From the NCBI RefSeq assembly GCF_016881065.1, contig NZ_WXYN01000022.1, positions 209,529-273,528 of the forward strand: a stretch of DNA of 64,000 nucleotides, written 5' to 3'. The position numbers and the translations under genes were made by a program. Of the stretch, positions 61,499-64,000 are shown piece after piece (positions within the stretch are counted from its first letter, which is position 1; every line of letters begins with the position of its first letter). The notes beneath the pieces are model-generated. The model was not told the origin of the DNA. It was given only the letters and a program-made list of their open reading frames with translations, and did no database searches. The stretch is from Planococcus soli (GTDB lineage Bacteria; Bacillota; Bacilli; Bacillales_A; Planococcaceae).

Positions 61499-62836
61499 AT
61501 GAAAAAGTATTTTCAGTTTGAAGAACTGGGAACGAATTATCGCCGGGAATTCATCGGTGGACTAACAACATTTTTAGCGATGGCTTATATTTTAGTCGTT
61601 AACCCGCTGACATTAACGTTGGAGTCGGTTCCTGATCTTCCAGATGCGATGCGGATGGATTACGGAGCTGTCTTTATGGCAACTGCTTTAGCTGCTGCAA
61701 TCGGATGTTTGGTTATGGGGATATTGGCGAAGTACCCAATCGCTCTTGCTCCCGGCATGGGCCTTAATGCATTCTTTGCCTACACGGTTATCCTTACTTA
61801 CGGAATTCCTTGGCAAACGGCTTTAACAGGGGTTTTGTTTTCCGGTCTTATTTTTATTCTCATTACATTGACGGGTCTTCGTGAACTGATCATCAACTCA
61901 ATTCCTGCTGAATTGAAATACGCAGTAGGAGCTGGTATCGGACTTTATATTACGTTTATCGGGCTGCAAAACGCAGGAATCATTGTCGGGAATCCCGATA
62001 CGTTGGTTGGTCTGGGAGACCTGTCGAACAGCTCTGCGCTGCTGGCGATCTTCGGTTTGCTTGTCACGGTTATCTTCATGGTCCGGGGCATACAGGGTGG
62101 AATCTTTTTCGGTATCATGATCGCGGCAATTGTCGGAATGATTTTTGGCGTCGTCAACTTGCCAAGTGCGATCATTGACTTTAATGTGCCAAGCATGGCA
62201 CCCACATTCGGTGTCGCGCTTGAACCGATTTTCAATGACTTTGGTTCATTGTTGAATATCCAGTTTCTTGTCGTGGTATTAACATTCCTGTTCGTCGATT
62301 TCTTCGACACAGCGGGGACATTAGTGGCTGTAGCTAATCAGGCTGGTTTAATGAAAGACAATAAACTTCCAAGAGCAGGCAAAGCGCTTTTGGCTGATTC
62401 GATTGCTACTGTGAGTGGGGCGATCTTCGGAACATCAACGACCACTTCGTACATTGAATCGACGGCAGGAGTTGCTGCGGGAGCTCGATCCGGATTTGCC
62501 GCTGTCGTCACAGGGGTGCTGTTCCTCATCTCGATACTCTTTTATCCGCTGCTTGAAGTAATTACAAGCGCGGTGACAGCTCCAGCTTTGGTAATCGTTG
62601 GTGTCTTGATGGTTTCGGCTCTTGGGAAAATTGACTGGACGAAATTTGAAATTGCAGTACCGGCATTCTTGACAATGATTGCCATGCCGCTTGGCTACAG
62701 TATTGCAACAGGAATCGCGATTGGTTTTATCTTTTATCCGATCACCATGATCGTAGCAGGAAAAGGCAAGCAGGTTCATCCAATCATGTATGGGTTGTTT
62801 GTAATTTTTGTTTTGTATTTCATTTTCATAGCGTAA
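61499..62836 (+). CDS. pbuG: Guanine/hypoxanthine permease
   Basis: A 445-residue purine transporter of the AzgA-like NCS2 branch with about 12-14 helices. NYRREFIGGLTTFLAMAYIL is the N-terminal signature. LAPGMGLNAFFAYTVILTYG and FVDFFDTAGTLVAVANQAGL are conserved, as is GTSTTTSYIESTAGVAAGAR, the substrate-site segment. The ATG at 61499 follows GGAGG; the frame is open upstream through the leader but is not coding there. Length matches B. subtilis PbuG (440 aa). Control by PurR and a guanine riboswitch both support guanine/hypoxanthine uptake. Confidence 0.95.
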   Translation: MKKYFQFEELGTNYRREFIGGLTTFLAMAYILVVNPLTLTLESVPDLPDAMRMDYGAVFMATALAAAIGCLVMGILAKYPIALAPGMGLNAFFAYTVILTYGIPWQTALTGVLFSGLIFILITLTGLRELIINSIPAELKYAVGAGIGLYITFIGLQNAGIIVGNPDTLVGLGDLSNSSALLAIFGLLVTVIFMVRGIQGGIFFGIMIAAIVGMIFGVVNLPSAIIDFNVPSMAPTFGVALEPIFNDFGSLLNIQFLVVVLTFLFVDFFDTAGTLVAVANQAGLMKDNKLPRAGKALLADSIATVSGAIFGTSTTTSYIESTAGVAAGARSGFAAVVTGVLFLISILFYPLLEVITSAVTAPALVIVGVLMVSALGKIDWTKFEIAVPAFLTMIAMPLGYSIATGIAIGFIFYPITMIVAGKGKQVHPIMYGLFVIFVLYFIFIA

Positions 62837-62841
62837 ATATA

Positions 62842-62877
62842 AAAATCCACCAGAATGATTGGTGGATTTTTTTCTTT
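62842..62877 (+). terminator. Terminator of pbuG
   Basis: AAAATCCACCA / TGGTGGATTTT with a 7-nt loop and further T's. Confidence 0.93.
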
Positions 62878-63850
62878 TGATAATTTGTAAAATCAAGTAC
62901 AACACTTCGTCCATGAGTGCTTCGTTCACCATCCTCTGCTTCAGGTATCTATTGATCAACTGGACTGCCATATTTCAGTGAGGTTCACTGACGGTGCCAA
63001 AGTATTCACGCAATAGTAGCAATTGGCATTTTTATCGCTATCATGAGAAGTGCGGTTTTGCAGAGTTAAAAAATGTTCAGTTCATTTTTTGAGTGCCGTG
63101 TAAATGCAGAATTATTTTCTCCAGGGTGGTAAGGAAGAGAGAGTACTTTCTTACTGAAGTGCGCCGCTCTGCGATCTGTCATTTTGATGGCGTCTATACC
63201 AACGGGTTTTATCGTTTGGCCTTTTGCTTCATCGCCGATAGCGTCACCTGAAACAATACTTCATAAGTCCGGGGAAGATGAATTAAAAACAGAGATGCTC
63301 TTTAAAGGGGGAACTATTTTTGTAGTTAGCAAGTTTGGATAGTTTCTGCTGGGCGAGGTCCGAGGTTTCTTATGTGCGTTTCGCAACGCTTTAATTGACG
63401 CGGGAATAGCAGAAAGACTTTGACCTGATGTATGATTCTCTGTCACAGGTAGAAAAAACATTGAAATTCATTAGACTTCCCACATTACAGTCTACTCGGA
63501 TAGGGCGCGATGGACATAGCCTGTCTTACGGGGTTGGGTTGCAACCCGCAATTTAAAAGAGTCTGTAAAGAACCCTTTTGTTTTCGGAAGATGCATCTAG
63601 TATTACAATTCTTCTTTTTAAAAATTTGTAGTGTATATTATAGAAGAAACTTTAAGAGTCTTTAATATTGTTGAAATAGTTGAAGTGAAAACAGGTTAAT
63701 AAGTATGAGAGACAGGTGCGGGTTCAAGACTTTTTTACAAGTTAATTTCAATTGTTGTCCAAGAATAGTAACTCTTTAAATTTAAGGGGAAGGTTTGAAT
63801 GTAAAGAGGCAATTCCCTTTCAAATTTGTAACGTTTTTGTAATCTTTTTA
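62878..63850. other. Gene-poor kilobase before the rRNA operon
   Basis: No convincing gene. A minus-strand frame at 63066-63260 is open for 64 codons without a start codon (SGDAIGDEAKGQTIKPVGID early in it) and may be a decayed gene fragment; I do not recognise it. A 66-codon minus-strand frame at 63261-63461 looks random. Repeated weak hairpins are present, but no terminator with a clear T-run. Confidence 0.5.
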
Positions 63851-63862
63851 TTAAGAATTTTC

Positions 63863-63871
63863 TGTTATAAT
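63863..63871 (+). promoter_or_regulatory. rRNA operon promoter P1 (extended -10)
   Basis: TGT immediately precedes a perfect TATAAT (63866-63871), an extended -10. The -35 region is poor. It lies 54 bp upstream of P2's -10; tandem promoters are usual for rRNA operons. Confidence 0.5.
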
Positions 63872-63901
63872 AAAGTGGTACAACTATCCTCTTTAAAAGT
63901 A

Positions 63902-63930
63902 TTGACTCTATAATATCATCGTGTTATATT
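63902..63930 (+). promoter_or_regulatory. rRNA operon promoter P2
   Basis: TTGACT (63902-63907) and TATATT (63925-63930) are 17 bp apart, followed by the rRNA leader. Confidence 0.75.
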
Positions 63931-63936
63931 AATCAA

Positions 63937-64000
63937 GTCGCCAATGAGCGCGGCGAACAATTTGAACCTTGAAAACTGAACAGCAAAACGTCAACAAACA
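63937..64000 (+). other. Leader of an rRNA operon (16S gene lies beyond the window)
   Basis: AACCTTGAAAACTGAACAGC (63965-63984) is the conserved leader sequence that precedes 16S rRNA genes in Bacillales. AAACGTCAAC follows. The mature 16S sequence is not reached. Confidence 0.75.

Noticed and set aside
63261-63461. A 66-codon minus-strand open frame
   Set aside because: No ribosome binding site, random composition, inside the gene-poor stretch before the rRNA operon.

Overview
The window looks like a chromosomal segment of a low-to-moderate-GC Gram-positive of the Bacillales, probably the Planococcaceae (Planococcus-like). The reasons are AGGAGG-type ribosome binding sites with frequent TTG/GTG starts, dense intrinsic terminators, sortases, BioY, KtrA, guanine riboswitches, a PurR box and a Bacillus-type rRNA leader at the right edge. 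This assignment rests on gene content and is inference. No phage, IS element, CRISPR array or tRNA was seen.

Left part (1-11.2 kb): a xylose/xylo-oligosaccharide locus. It holds a truncated GH43 beta-xylosidase, the ROK repressor XylR, a three-gene ABC importer without its own ATPase, a YesL-like protein, xylA and xylB, then an aldo/keto reductase and a Gfo/Idh/MocA dehydrogenase. Three near-identical operators, each overlapping a promoter, tie GH43, the importer and xylA into one XylR regulon.

11.2-34.1 kb: mostly housekeeping and small accessory units. These include PhzF, a KtrA-type gating protein, an RNase HI-like protein, a DUF4397 surface protein overlapping a class F sortase gene, TetR/SDR, a DASS carboxylate transporter, UppP, and a 3-hydroxybutyrate uptake/oxidation operon with a divergent LysR gene. 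Further right are YkvI, a ketopantoate reductase-like protein, a TRM11-like methyltransferase, a 21-bp tandem repeat, a cysteine-desulfurase-like protein, a class D sortase with an LPNTA-tailed excalibur protein, bioY under a BirA-like operator, and pgi.

34.2-43.5 kb: a class B PBP, an aldo/keto reductase broken by one in-frame TAG, a GH13 alpha-glucosidase and a secreted subtilisin. The subtilisin is followed by an XRE/TPR regulator resembling NprR, with a 31-codon secreted-peptide gene 3 nt after its stop codon. This is a probable peptide quorum-sensing cassette next to a protease and is the most interesting item here.

43.7-64 kb: ilvD; a TRAP transporter operon with a tartrate/D-malate-type dehydrogenase, an SDR and an aldehyde dehydrogenase; pncB-nadE; a moxR-DUF58-transglutaminase operon; guaA and pbuG, each behind a guanine riboswitch and attenuator, pbuG also behind a PurR box. 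After a gene-poor kilobase the window ends in the promoters and leader of an rRNA operon.
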